A stretch of 64,000 nucleotides of DNA, from positions 1 through 64,000 of the forward strand of contig NZ_FNCZ01000009.1 in assembly GCF_900099995.1 (NCBI RefSeq), in the 5' to 3' direction. Position 1 is the stretch's first letter, and every line of letters starts with the position of its first letter. This DNA comes from Winogradskyella thalassocola. GTDB lineage: Bacteria > Bacteroidota > Bacteroidia > Flavobacteriales > Flavobacteriaceae. The notes beneath the pieces are model-generated. The model was not told the origin of the DNA. It worked only from the letters and a program-made list of their open reading frames with translations, and did no database searches. Below are positions 35,720-44,144 of this stretch, in pieces. A program made the translations under genes and the position numbers.

Positions 35720-37435
35720 ATGTGTATTCTTTCCAATAATGCTATTCAAATTTTAGAAGAACGTTATCTTTTAAAAAGTAAAGATGGTTGTGCCATTGAG
35801 ACACCTCAAGCCTTATTCAAACGCGTCGCAAAATTTGTATCGAGCAATGAAGAAAAGAATTCATTTTATGAAACACAATTTTATAAGCTTTTAAGCAGTT
35901 TAAAGTTCTTACCAAACTCGCCAACACTAATGAATGCTGGTTGCAAAAACGGTCAATTAAGCGCCTGCTTCGTATTACCCGTAAAAGATAATTTAGAAAG
36001 CATTTTTACGACCTTAAAAAATACAGTGCTTATACACCAAAGTGGTGGCGGCACAGGGTTTAATTTTTCAAAATTAAGACCAAAAGATGATTTGGTAACG
36101 TCTACTAACGGCACTTCTTCAGGACCTATTGGCTTTATGAAAATCTATGATGCAGCTACAGAACAAATTAAGCAAGGTGGTAAACGCCGTGGCGCCAATA
36201 TGGGAATACTTAATGTTGACCATCCTGATATTATAGATTTTATAAGGTCAAAATCGAGCAAAAAAACCCTTGAGAATTTTAACATCTCGGTTGGCATTAC
36301 AGATGCTTTTATGAATGCAGTTATCCATAATCTCGATTGGCAACTCGTAAATCCTAGAACCAAAAAAGTGGACAGAACCGTTAGTGCTAAAGCCATTTGG
36401 GAACTGATTATAAAAGAGGCATGGTTATCTGGAGATCCAGGGCTTATTTTTTTGGACACCATCAATATAAGTAATCCAACACCAAGAGCAGGAACAATAT
36501 CCTGCACCAATCCATGTGGAGAAGTACCACTTCTTGATTATGAAAGCTGCAACTTAGGTTCAATAAACTTATCTAAAATATTGAAATTTCATAACGACAT
36601 TTATATAATAGATTGGAAAACGCTTTCAAAAACCATCCATTTATCCATTAGGTTTTTAGATAATATAATTTCAGTAAACCATTATTTGATTCCAGAGATT
36701 AAAGCCATAACAATTGAAAACCGAAAAATTGGATTAGGTGTTATGGGTTGGGCAGAATTACTAATTCTATTGGAAATTCCATATGCATCTGAAGATGCCA
36801 TTCAATTAGCTAAAAAACTCATGTCATTTATTAAAAAAGAAAGCTATAAAGCTTCAGAGAATCTTTCAATAGAGCGTGGTGCTTTTACCAATTGGAAAGA
36901 TAGTTTACATTATTCACATCAAAAACTACGCAATGCTACTTGCAATAGCATTGCGCCTACTGGTACTATTTCAGTAATAGCGAATACATCCTACTCAATT
37001 GAACCTTTATTTGCTTTAGCTTACAACAGAGTAGGTATTTTAGGTGGAAAAACACAAACCGAAATTAATGCGATTTTTCTTCAGAAAATGAAAGCCATAA
37101 ATCTATGGTCTGAAGAAGTTGAAAGCGAGGTCATAAAAACCGGAAGTATTCAACATATAGCATCAATATCAAAATCAATTAAATCCATTTTTCAAACCAG
37201 CTTGGATATTCCGTGGTACTACCATTTAAAACATCAAAAGGCATTTCAAAACCACACAGACAATGCAGTTTCAAAAACCATAAATCTTCCAGAGACAGCT
37301 ACCATTCAAGAGGTTTCTGATATTTATATGACAGCTTGGAACTTAAGCTTAAAAGGCATCACTATTTATAGATATGGCAGTAAAGACCATCAAGTACTTC
37401 AAAAGTGCAGTCTAAATAATAGTATTGATTGCTAA
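35720..37435 (+). CDS. nrdJ: Adenosylcobalamin-dependent (class II) ribonucleotide reductase
   Basis: 571 residues. It reduces ribonucleotides to deoxyribonucleotides using a B12-generated thiyl radical and needs no oxygen. Visible are LSACFVL (first redox Cys), the radical-site motif NPCGEVPLLDYESCNLGSINLS at about residues 262-285 (Asn, Cys, Glu), SGGGTGFNFS and PTGTISVIANTSYSIEP (phosphate binding). The length is at the short end, and I see no C-terminal zinc ribbon, although a Cys is at the very end. An oxygen-independent RNR fits a low-oxygen stress island. It follows the HPF remnant by 19 bases. Confidence 0.9.
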   Translation: MCILSNNAIQILEERYLLKSKDGCAIETPQALFKRVAKFVSSNEEKNSFYETQFYKLLSSLKFLPNSPTLMNAGCKNGQLSACFVLPVKDNLESIFTTLKNTVLIHQSGGGTGFNFSKLRPKDDLVTSTNGTSSGPIGFMKIYDAATEQIKQGGKRRGANMGILNVDHPDIIDFIRSKSSKKTLENFNISVGITDAFMNAVIHNLDWQLVNPRTKKVDRTVSAKAIWELIIKEAWLSGDPGLIFLDTINISNPTPRAGTISCTNPCGEVPLLDYESCNLGSINLSKILKFHNDIYIIDWKTLSKTIHLSIRFLDNIISVNHYLIPEIKAITIENRKIGLGVMGWAELLILLEIPYASEDAIQLAKKLMSFIKKESYKASENLSIERGAFTNWKDSLHYSHQKLRNATCNSIAPTGTISVIANTSYSIEPLFALAYNRVGILGGKTQTEINAIFLQKMKAINLWSEEVESEVIKTGSIQHIASISKSIKSIFQTSLDIPWYYHLKHQKAFQNHTDNAVSKTINLPETATIQEVSDIYMTAWNLSLKGITIYRYGSKDHQVLQKCSLNNSIDC

Positions 37436-37445
37436 AATGACCATC

Positions 37446-37457
37446 TGATATATATCA
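37446..37457 (+). promoter_or_regulatory. Crp/Fnr-type site upstream of the USP remnant
   Basis: TGATATATATCA, centred 62 bp before the ATG of the broken USP gene at 37514. The operator survives although the gene is dead. Confidence 0.6.
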
Positions 37458-37513
37458 TAGTTTTTAGATTTTTTACACCTCAATTTTATCAATGAAATCT
37501 AAAAACAATTATT

Positions 37514-37684
37514 ATGCTATCCATTCTACTTCCAGCAGATTTTTCAGAAAACGCTATGAATGCCATTAAATAAGCGCTAGAATTCTTTAAGTATCAAAAA
37601 ACCACCTTTTACTTTATAAATACAATTGAGACCTCAATACATAATTGCAGTATAGACATCATGTTATTAAAAAACAGGTTTTAA
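37514..37684 (+). pseudogene. Truncated universal stress protein remnant
   Basis: MLSILLPADFSENAMNAIK, TAA, ALEFFKYQKTTFYFINTIET.. is the start of a UspA gene with an in-frame stop at codon 20 and loss of the rest by 37684. It closely parallels the N-termini of the intact USP genes at 33397 and 37790. Confidence 0.85.
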
Positions 37685-37721
37685 ACCCACTATTCCTGTT
37701 TTGATTATTTCGTCTTTAATC

Positions 37722-37733
37722 TGATATAGATCA
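37722..37733 (+). promoter_or_regulatory. Crp/Fnr-type site upstream of the second USP gene
   Basis: TGATATAGATCA, centred 62 bp before the ATG at 37790. Confidence 0.6.
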
Positions 37734-37789
37734 TTTCATATTATAGACGGGTAGGCTAATTTTATCATTACAATGTAAATACATCAGTC

Positions 37790-38644
37790 ATGAGACATAA
37801 AATTTTAATACCCACAGATTTTTCCAAAAATGCTACAAAAGCAATGCATTACGCTATAGAACTTTATAAAAATGAGCTTTGCGACTTCTATTTACTAAAC
37901 GTGTTTACAGCAGATGATAACATAATCGAAGACTTAATGAATATGGAATCTGGAACTGAATTGTACGAAAGAAGAAAATTAGATTCTGAAAATGGTTTAG
38001 CAAAAATTTACGATATGATTGCCATGACCGAATATGACAACCCTAATCATTATTTTAGCACTATTTCTGTTTTTAATAATCATATAGAGGCTATCAAAGA
38101 TGTTGTAGAAAAGAAAGATATAGAAATGGTAGTTATGGGTACTAAAGGGAAAACGAATTCTAGAGCAACCTTTTTTGGTAGTACAGCAATATACGTTATG
38201 GAAAAAGTGAGGAACTGTCCAGTGATTGTTGTTCCTCTAAATGGAAAATCGGTAATACCAAAGGAAATTGTATTTCCTACCAGCTACAAAACACATTACA
38301 AAAGAAGAGAATTGAAACATCTTATAAATATTGCAAAAACATCTGATGCAACAATTATAACACTTCATATTTCTGAAAAAGCCGAGTTAAGTAAAGAACA
38401 GAAAGAAAATAAGCAGTTGTTAGAAGAAATATTGAAAGCTACAAACCACAAACCTCATTTCTTATCGCACAACTTGGTTGAAACAGCTATAAGTATCTTC
38501 ATTGAAAGTAGAGATAGTGACATGGTTGCTTTTATCAATAAAAAACACGCCTTTTTCGGAAGTATTTTAACCAATCCGTTAGTAAAGAGCATATCATTTC
38601 ACACCAAAGTCCCTATACTAGTTATGCACGATTTAAGAAATTGA
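37790..38644 (+). CDS. Universal stress protein, tandem UspA domains
   Basis: 284 residues with two UspA folds. The first starts HKILIPTDFSKNATKAMHYA and carries GTKGKTNSRATFFGS, matching the ATP-binding G-x2-G-x9-G-S pattern. The second begins near EIVFPTSYKTHYKRREL and is degenerate at its loop. It is a paralogue of the 33397 gene with the same length and operator spacing, so it probably arose by local duplication. Monocistronic. Confidence 0.92.
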   Translation: MRHKILIPTDFSKNATKAMHYAIELYKNELCDFYLLNVFTADDNIIEDLMNMESGTELYERRKLDSENGLAKIYDMIAMTEYDNPNHYFSTISVFNNHIEAIKDVVEKKDIEMVVMGTKGKTNSRATFFGSTAIYVMEKVRNCPVIVVPLNGKSVIPKEIVFPTSYKTHYKRRELKHLINIAKTSDATIITLHISEKAELSKEQKENKQLLEEILKATNHKPHFLSHNLVETAISIFIESRDSDMVAFINKKHAFFGSILTNPLVKSISFHTKVPILVMHDLRN

Positions 38645-38745
38645 AAAAACAATTGATATGAAAAAATAGGGATTTAGTTGAATAAAAAAACTGATATAGT
38701 GACAAATAACAATGAAAATAAAAAAATGTAACCGTACAATCTAAT

Positions 38746-39045
38746 ATGGAATATTTTAACACCCATGATGCTTCTGGTACATCAACTAAAGGTGGCCGTT
38801 AGGATGTTGTACAGAATAGCAAAAACTTAGAGCGTGAGAAACATCAGTTTAAAACCTATTTTCATAGCATTATTGACAAAATAAACGATACTAACTAAAT
38901 AGTCATTATTAGTCTAGCATAAACCAACGAGTGATTTACTAAAATATTACACCAAAACTTATTAGTTATTACCTGGCCAATCAAGGTGCTTTAAAGATAG
39001 ATTCTTTCTGTTTTGCTAAAAGGGAAACAATTACATACCAAAAAA
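38746..39045 (+). pseudogene. Decayed coding remnant with several stops
   Basis: One frame reads MEYFNTHDASGTSTKGGR, TAG, DVVQNSKNLEREKHQFKTYF..IIDKINDTN, TAA and continues coding-like through at least three more stops to about 39040. The first 50 residues are well preserved, so it was disabled recently. It looks like a helical stress-island protein; no named family can be assigned with confidence. A degenerate TGATATAGTGACA lies upstream near 38691. Confidence 0.65.
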
Positions 39046-39154
39046 TAACAAAACAATAAGTTTAAAATAATCTCTTGCTCTACAAAAACCATCAATATTT
39101 ATACCTATTCTAAGAATGATATAATGGTTTTAGCTTAAACAAATTAATATTATT

Positions 39155-39790
39155 TTATAATTTATTAGGTATAATTTGTTCTTTCTCCAATGCGTTTATT
39201 ATGGCTTTTACATATTTTGAAACAGAAGAATTGATTTTTTTAGGATCTACTAAATCATAAGAGGCTACCCATACCAAGGATTTTTCATCTTTTGTTTTCA
39301 AATTATACAAAGAAGATTCAATGTGGTAGACTTTATATTTTTCATAATAACCTTCAGTAAGGTAAACATCTTGATATAGAAAATAATAAAGACCAAAACC
39401 TCGCCAATAATAATCCACAATATATTTATCACCACTATATGATTCTTTTTCATCAACACCTTTAACTGCTGATATCAATATTGCATCAAAACCATCGTTA
39501 GTAAGTTTTACTATTTCATTTTGAATATCTTCTTCTGTTTGCTTTAAACTTGTAAACGTTGGTTTAAATACATTATAGCTTTCAATAGCTTCAATACCTC
39601 TATTTTTAAGTTTTGTTTTTAATTGTTCTTCAAAAATTTTTCTTGCCGTTAAATTATCTGTCAATCCAACAACTAACACTTTTTTAGGTTTAGAAATAAT
39701 AAGCTCTTTATCAACCCAAGTATCTGTCATCTTAACAGATGAACAACTCACTAAAATCAATATTATAATTACATATATAGTTGCTTTCAT
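39155..39790 (-). CDS. Lipoprotein of unknown function
   Basis: 211 residues. A signal peptide ends in the lipobox LVSCSS. The mature part has a Rossmann-like start (KKVLVVGLTDNLTARKIFEEQLKTKLKNRGIEA) followed by a DUF4136-like region rich in Tyr (YYWRGFGLYYFLYQDVYLTEGYYEKY). It probably faces the periplasm. Function unknown. Same strand as the two genes upstream (39839, 40161) and possibly in one transcript with them. Confidence 0.7.
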   Translation of the reverse strand: MKATIYVIIILILVSCSSVKMTDTWVDKELIISKPKKVLVVGLTDNLTARKIFEEQLKTKLKNRGIEAIESYNVFKPTFTSLKQTEEDIQNEIVKLTNDGFDAILISAVKGVDEKESYSGDKYIVDYYWRGFGLYYFLYQDVYLTEGYYEKYKVYHIESSLYNLKTKDEKSLVWVASYDLVDPKKINSSVSKYVKAIINALEKEQIIPNKL

Positions 39791-39838
39791 AATTCTTAAT
39801 AATTAAGTTACATTATTTTCAATTTTTAAAAATCCTCA

Positions 39839-40135
39839 TCACATATCCATCAAAAAATCAGGACAATAAACAGGAATAATTAAAAACACAAATACCAAAA
39901 ACATTACAGCCCAAAGCATCCACATTAAAAGTGGAAATGTAATCAACTTACCGTTTGTAGAAGGAGGATGAATAGAATATGCAATCAATCCATGAATACC
40001 AAAACTAAACGCCAAAAATGTTAGTGAAGAAGCAATAATTAAAAAACTATTTGAATACGAGTCTTTTACAATAAAAATACAAATCCATAATACAACGGCT
40101 ATTACAATTACTATTCTATATATTCGTCTTGTCAT
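39839..40135 (-). CDS. Small three-helix membrane protein
   Basis: 98 residues with hydrophobic helices at about 6-23, 30-52 and 66-90. No family recognised. It lies 25 bp downstream of the USP gene at 40161 and is probably co-transcribed from the palindromic operator at 41090. Confidence 0.65.
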   Translation of the reverse strand: MTRRIYRIVIVIAVVLWICIFIVKDSYSNSFLIIASSLTFLAFSFGIHGLIAYSIHPPSTNGKLITFPLLMWMLWAVMFLVFVFLIIPVYCPDFLMDM

Positions 40136-40160
40136 CGTTCAAATAATTTAAATTAATCTC

Positions 40161-41033
40161 TTATTCTAAATGAAATATTCCGTAATTCTTTGCATTGAAG
40201 CTTAGTAAAGGTATTTTACCATAAGATTCTATTCGTTTTACTAAATCACGATGAAATACCTTCGAGGTTATTCCTTTATCCTCACGTTCTAGCATTGCTA
40301 TTAGGTCTGCGTTAGAATTTCTGTAGTAACTTTTTAGCGCTTTAAAGGCATCATCTGCATATAAAATATCCAACTTTAGATTGTCATAATTAATATGTTT
40401 TTGTAGTTTTTCTTTCAATTCTTCCTGTTGCTTTTTCAGAACAGTTTCTTCTGATGACGAAAAATGAACAACACTAATTTTAGCATTAAAAGGTTTAGCT
40501 ATTTCGGCTAACTTAGCTAATGCACCAAAATCTTCTTCTTCAAAATCTGTTGCATATACAATAGTTTCAATTTCTATTTTTACAGAATCACTAGGAATTA
40601 CTAAAACAGGACAAGGAGCTTTTTTAATTAGCTTTTTAGCGATACTACCCATAATCAATTCACGTAATTTACTAGAGCCTTTCATTCCGGTAACTATAAA
40701 CAAAGCATCCACATTATTCGCTTTGTTTACTATACCATTTACTACAGACCTATCCTCTATAGCCTCTATTGTAATATTTAAAGTGGCTATATCCTTTTTT
40801 AAAACACGGTTACAAAACGTATGAAGCTTTCTGTTGTGAATTTTAAAAGCATGGCCTTCAATATCAGGAAACGGAGCTTCGGGATTTAAGGTGATATCAT
40901 CAAAAAAAGTTGGATAATCAAAAACGTGAATAACCAATAATTTAGCCTCTAATTTTATGCTCATATTGTAAGCAAATTTTAAAGCTAATTCGGAGTTTTC
41001 AGAATAATCAGTAGCGTATAAAATAGTTTTCAT
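40161..41033 (-). CDS. Universal stress protein, tandem UspA domains
   Basis: 290 residues. The first domain is KTILYATDYSENSELALKFA.. with the ATP-binding GMKGSSKLRELIMGS. The second is ETIVYATDFEEEDFGALAKL.., ending in LIAMLEREDKGITSKVFHRDLV. Third intact USP of the window but more diverged from the other two. It heads a minus-strand unit with a small membrane protein and a lipoprotein. Confidence 0.92.
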   Translation of the reverse strand: MKTILYATDYSENSELALKFAYNMSIKLEAKLLVIHVFDYPTFFDDITLNPEAPFPDIEGHAFKIHNRKLHTFCNRVLKKDIATLNITIEAIEDRSVVNGIVNKANNVDALFIVTGMKGSSKLRELIMGSIAKKLIKKAPCPVLVIPSDSVKIEIETIVYATDFEEEDFGALAKLAEIAKPFNAKISVVHFSSSEETVLKKQQEELKEKLQKHINYDNLKLDILYADDAFKALKSYYRNSNADLIAMLEREDKGITSKVFHRDLVKRIESYGKIPLLSFNAKNYGIFHLE

Positions 41034-41089
41034 GTCAATACTATTATTGATTAAAAACCAAATTTACATTCCTAACCTTACTTAGTAAA

Positions 41090-41101
41090 TGACCTAGGTC
41101 A
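41090..41101 (-). promoter_or_regulatory. Perfect palindromic Crp/Fnr-type operator
   Basis: TGACCTAGGTCA within the 18-bp perfect palindrome AAATGACCTAGGTCATTT (41087-41104), centred 62 bp before the USP start at 41033 on the minus strand. Confidence 0.7.
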
Positions 41102-41298
41102 TTTACTAAAAAAAGAAACCATACTATCTTTACTTCTTAACATTAAAAATTATAAATAATTTCTATTAAGAGATAAAAATAACTGCATTTTCAACTAACA
41201 AAACACTATTAAACAATTGACAATAGAAATACTAAAATAATTATAACAATTCCAGAAAAATTAGAATGTTTACTATTTGCTAACTTAAATACAAGGAA

Positions 41299-42738
41299 AT
41301 GAAAGTCTCGATTGAAAGAAAAATTTTAATAGGCTATGTGGTTAACATAATTGTAATTATAGCACTTGGACTAATTTATTGGAGACAACTCCCCTTATCT
41401 ACCAGTAAATTATGGCATTGGGTATCATTGTCTTTAATTGTGCTTTCCCTAGGAATGTTAACCACCGTTTTTTTTATTCTGAACGCACAACTTAAAGCAA
41501 AAATGCAGTCTGAACTAGAATTACACAAAAATAAAAACTTACTACAATCTATTATTGATAACACTACAAACGCTATTTCGGTAAAAAAAATTAATGGTGA
41601 ATACTTATTAATTAACAAACAATATCAATCCCTATTTGAAGACAAAGAAGCTGATTTAATAGGAAAAACAAATGCAGATTTTTTACCAAAAGACATTGCG
41701 GATAGATATAGAAGTGCAGATTTGGATGTTGTTAAAGCAGGAAAAGACATTCAAGTGGAAGAACTTATAGAAACACCGGAAGGTGCGCATACCTTTTTAT
41801 CAGTTAAGTTCCCTTTAAAAGATACTTCAAACCGTGTGTATGCTATCGGAACCATTTCTACAAATATAACTGAAAGAAAAAACCTCTCAGAATCCCTAAA
41901 GGCTGCCGATGCTTTTTTTAATATGTCTATAGATAGTTTGGTTGTTGCGTCACAAGATAAATTCATAAAAACAAACCCATCTTTAAGTAAACTGTTAGGC
42001 TACAGCAATGAAGAGCTCTTAAGTAAACCATATAAATCTTTTATTTTTCCAGAAGACGTTGCCTCTACAGAAGAAGAAATAAAAAAACTAAAAAAAGGAA
42101 CAAACCTAATAAATTTTAAAAATCGTTGGTTATGCAAAGATGGCTCAGTTAAATGGTTGTCATGGAATGCGGCAGCAGATAAAACCACAGGGACATTATA
42201 CGCTATTGTTACAGATATTACTGAAAAACTAAAGCTTGAAGATGAAAAAGAAAACACATTAAATGCTCTTTATCAAAGTCAACAACAATTAAATATGATT
42301 ATTGAAAATGTTAATGATGGAGTACTTGTTGCAAATGCCAACAAAGAAGTGATATTAGCCAACGATGTTGCCAACGCCCTTTTTGAAATAGAAGATGATT
42401 CTAAAATTTCTATAAATTTTTCTGACCATTTTAAAGTGCTGTTTCCAGACGAAAAAAAAATATTTCCGGCTCAAAACCTTCCAGCAGAACGTGCTTTAAA
42501 TGGCGAAATCACAGAAAACGTAGATGTAATATTAAAAAATTTAGAAACCAATGAAATGCGCAGGGTTTTATTAAGCGGCAGACCCATAATTGATAATGAA
42601 AATCATATAGTTGCTATAGTTGTAACTATAAAAGACATTAGTAGATATAAAAAACTAGAAGAGGAATTGGAACAAAAGAAACTAGATTCTAGACCTAAGA
42701 TTGGCTTTAAGAATACAAAGCGAAAAAAGGTAAAATAA
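41299..42738 (+). CDS. Membrane-anchored three-PAS protein without output domain
   Basis: 479 residues: two membrane helices (about 9-27 and 42-62), a coiled stretch, then three PAS domains at about 75-195, 200-315 and 325-455 (each with a SxxxI..D..G..xxNxxxxxLxG-like start and a VTDIT/TNITERK-type end). It stops with a basic tail (IGFKNTKRKKVK) where a histidine kinase or GGDEF domain would normally follow. It must signal through a partner or act as a decoy. No site of the TGA-N6-TCA type lies close to its start. Confidence 0.8.
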   Translation: MKVSIERKILIGYVVNIIVIIALGLIYWRQLPLSTSKLWHWVSLSLIVLSLGMLTTVFFILNAQLKAKMQSELELHKNKNLLQSIIDNTTNAISVKKINGEYLLINKQYQSLFEDKEADLIGKTNADFLPKDIADRYRSADLDVVKAGKDIQVEELIETPEGAHTFLSVKFPLKDTSNRVYAIGTISTNITERKNLSESLKAADAFFNMSIDSLVVASQDKFIKTNPSLSKLLGYSNEELLSKPYKSFIFPEDVASTEEEIKKLKKGTNLINFKNRWLCKDGSVKWLSWNAAADKTTGTLYAIVTDITEKLKLEDEKENTLNALYQSQQQLNMIIENVNDGVLVANANKEVILANDVANALFEIEDDSKISINFSDHFKVLFPDEKKIFPAQNLPAERALNGEITENVDVILKNLETNEMRRVLLSGRPIIDNENHIVAIVVTIKDISRYKKLEEELEQKKLDSRPKIGFKNTKRKKVK

Positions 42739-42807
42739 CACTTACAAAATTATACATGTTGCTCTAACTAAACTTCAAATAACAATTAAAAAAGAAGATA
42801 TTAACAC

Positions 42808-43950
42808 ATGAAAAAACACCATACTATTATAATAGCTGGAGCAGGTGGCATTGCCCAGGCCGTGGCACTAATACTTGCAGAATGGAGTAAAGTGCCGCTA
42901 ACAATTTACATAGGCAATAGAACACTTTCTAAAGCAAAAAAACTAGCCCAATGGATTGAAAATGGCATTACCAAATCTTGTATTTTGATACCCTTTCATA
43001 TTTCTGAAGAAGGTCTTACTAAAGAGATGAAAGGTGTATTTAATAAGGGAGAAATCATTCTAGATTGCCTACCAGGAACGCAAGCACCGAAAATGGCAGG
43101 TTATGCCAAAGATTATTATATGCATTATGCTAACCTCACCGAATATATTACAGAAACCCAACAAATCATAAAATTAGCAAAAAATGCAACCACTGGTTTT
43201 GTGCTACAATCAGGTCTTGCACCTGGCTATATTAATGTATTGGCAAACCATCTTTTTCTAGAATTCTGTAAAGACTACCAAGTACATAAAGTTGACAAGT
43301 TAGAATTTAAAGTAGGCGCACTTACAAAAAATGCTGTTGTCCCTCATTATTATGGCTTCACTTGGAGTCCTGTTGGTGTTGCTACAGAATATATACAAGA
43401 TGCAGAAGTGATTCGTGATTTCAAGAAAACAAGACTTCCTTCATTAACCGAAAGAGCTACAATAATAATTGATGGAATTACTTATGAAGACGATTTAACA
43501 TCTGGAGGTGCTGCTAATTTACCAGATGCTTTAGCCGGAAAAGTCAATATACTAGACTATAAAACCTTAAGACATCCTGGTCACTACCCTTGGATACAAG
43601 AGCAAATTAATAACTTAGCCACTTTTGAAAAACCTATTGAAGCCTTACAGCAAATTATGGAAAAACAAATTCCACATATTGAAGATGACCAAATCATACT
43701 ATATGTTGCGGTGCAAGGTAAAGACAAAAATAGCATATTAAGAAGACGAGAAATTTCAAAGCAAATTTTACCACAAAAAGTGGGCAAGCATCAATTACGA
43801 GCTATCCAAACAACTACTGCAACACCTATAATACAGTGCGCACAAATGTTACTTGAATCTCGGTACAAAGGAACTGTTTTACAAAGTGATATTGACCCAA
43901 AGTCTTTTTTAAACGGAAACTTTATAGTTCCTGTTTATGGTAATATATAA
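42808..43950 (+). CDS. Saccharopine dehydrogenase-like NAD(P)-binding protein
   Basis: 380 residues with an N-terminal Rossmann fold (IIAGAGGIAQAVALIL, then IYIGNRTLSKAKKLA) and a C-terminal domain as in saccharopine dehydrogenase-type reductases. Substrate unknown: the family includes lysine-pathway and carboxynorspermidine enzymes. It stands alone 69 bp after the PAS protein and may share its transcript. Confidence 0.8.
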   Translation: MKKHHTIIIAGAGGIAQAVALILAEWSKVPLTIYIGNRTLSKAKKLAQWIENGITKSCILIPFHISEEGLTKEMKGVFNKGEIILDCLPGTQAPKMAGYAKDYYMHYANLTEYITETQQIIKLAKNATTGFVLQSGLAPGYINVLANHLFLEFCKDYQVHKVDKLEFKVGALTKNAVVPHYYGFTWSPVGVATEYIQDAEVIRDFKKTRLPSLTERATIIIDGITYEDDLTSGGAANLPDALAGKVNILDYKTLRHPGHYPWIQEQINNLATFEKPIEALQQIMEKQIPHIEDDQIILYVAVQGKDKNSILRRREISKQILPQKVGKHQLRAIQTTTATPIIQCAQMLLESRYKGTVLQSDIDPKSFLNGNFIVPVYGNI

Positions 43951-44082
43951 ATAAATCTCATTAGTAATATAACTTTTTAGCTCGCAGTTTACCTCTCAAA
44001 ATCATTAAACATTTTTCAATAGGCTTATTTTTTAAATACCTAATAGTTTTACTAATGTTTACACTAAGGATTCTATGCAAAC

Positions 44083-44094
44083 TGATTCAAATCA
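44083..44094 (+). promoter_or_regulatory. Crp/Fnr-type site upstream of the efflux operon
   Basis: TGATTCAAATCA, centred 57 bp before the ATG at 44145. Confidence 0.5.
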
Positions 44095-44144
44095 TAGTTT
44101 TTCTTAAGATTTTGAGATAATTTTAGTACAGAAAACAGATTAAA

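Noticed and set aside
38691..38703. TGATATAGTGACA as another Crp/Fnr-type site
   Set aside because: The right half is GAC rather than TCA, so it is only a half site, although it lies before a decayed gene.
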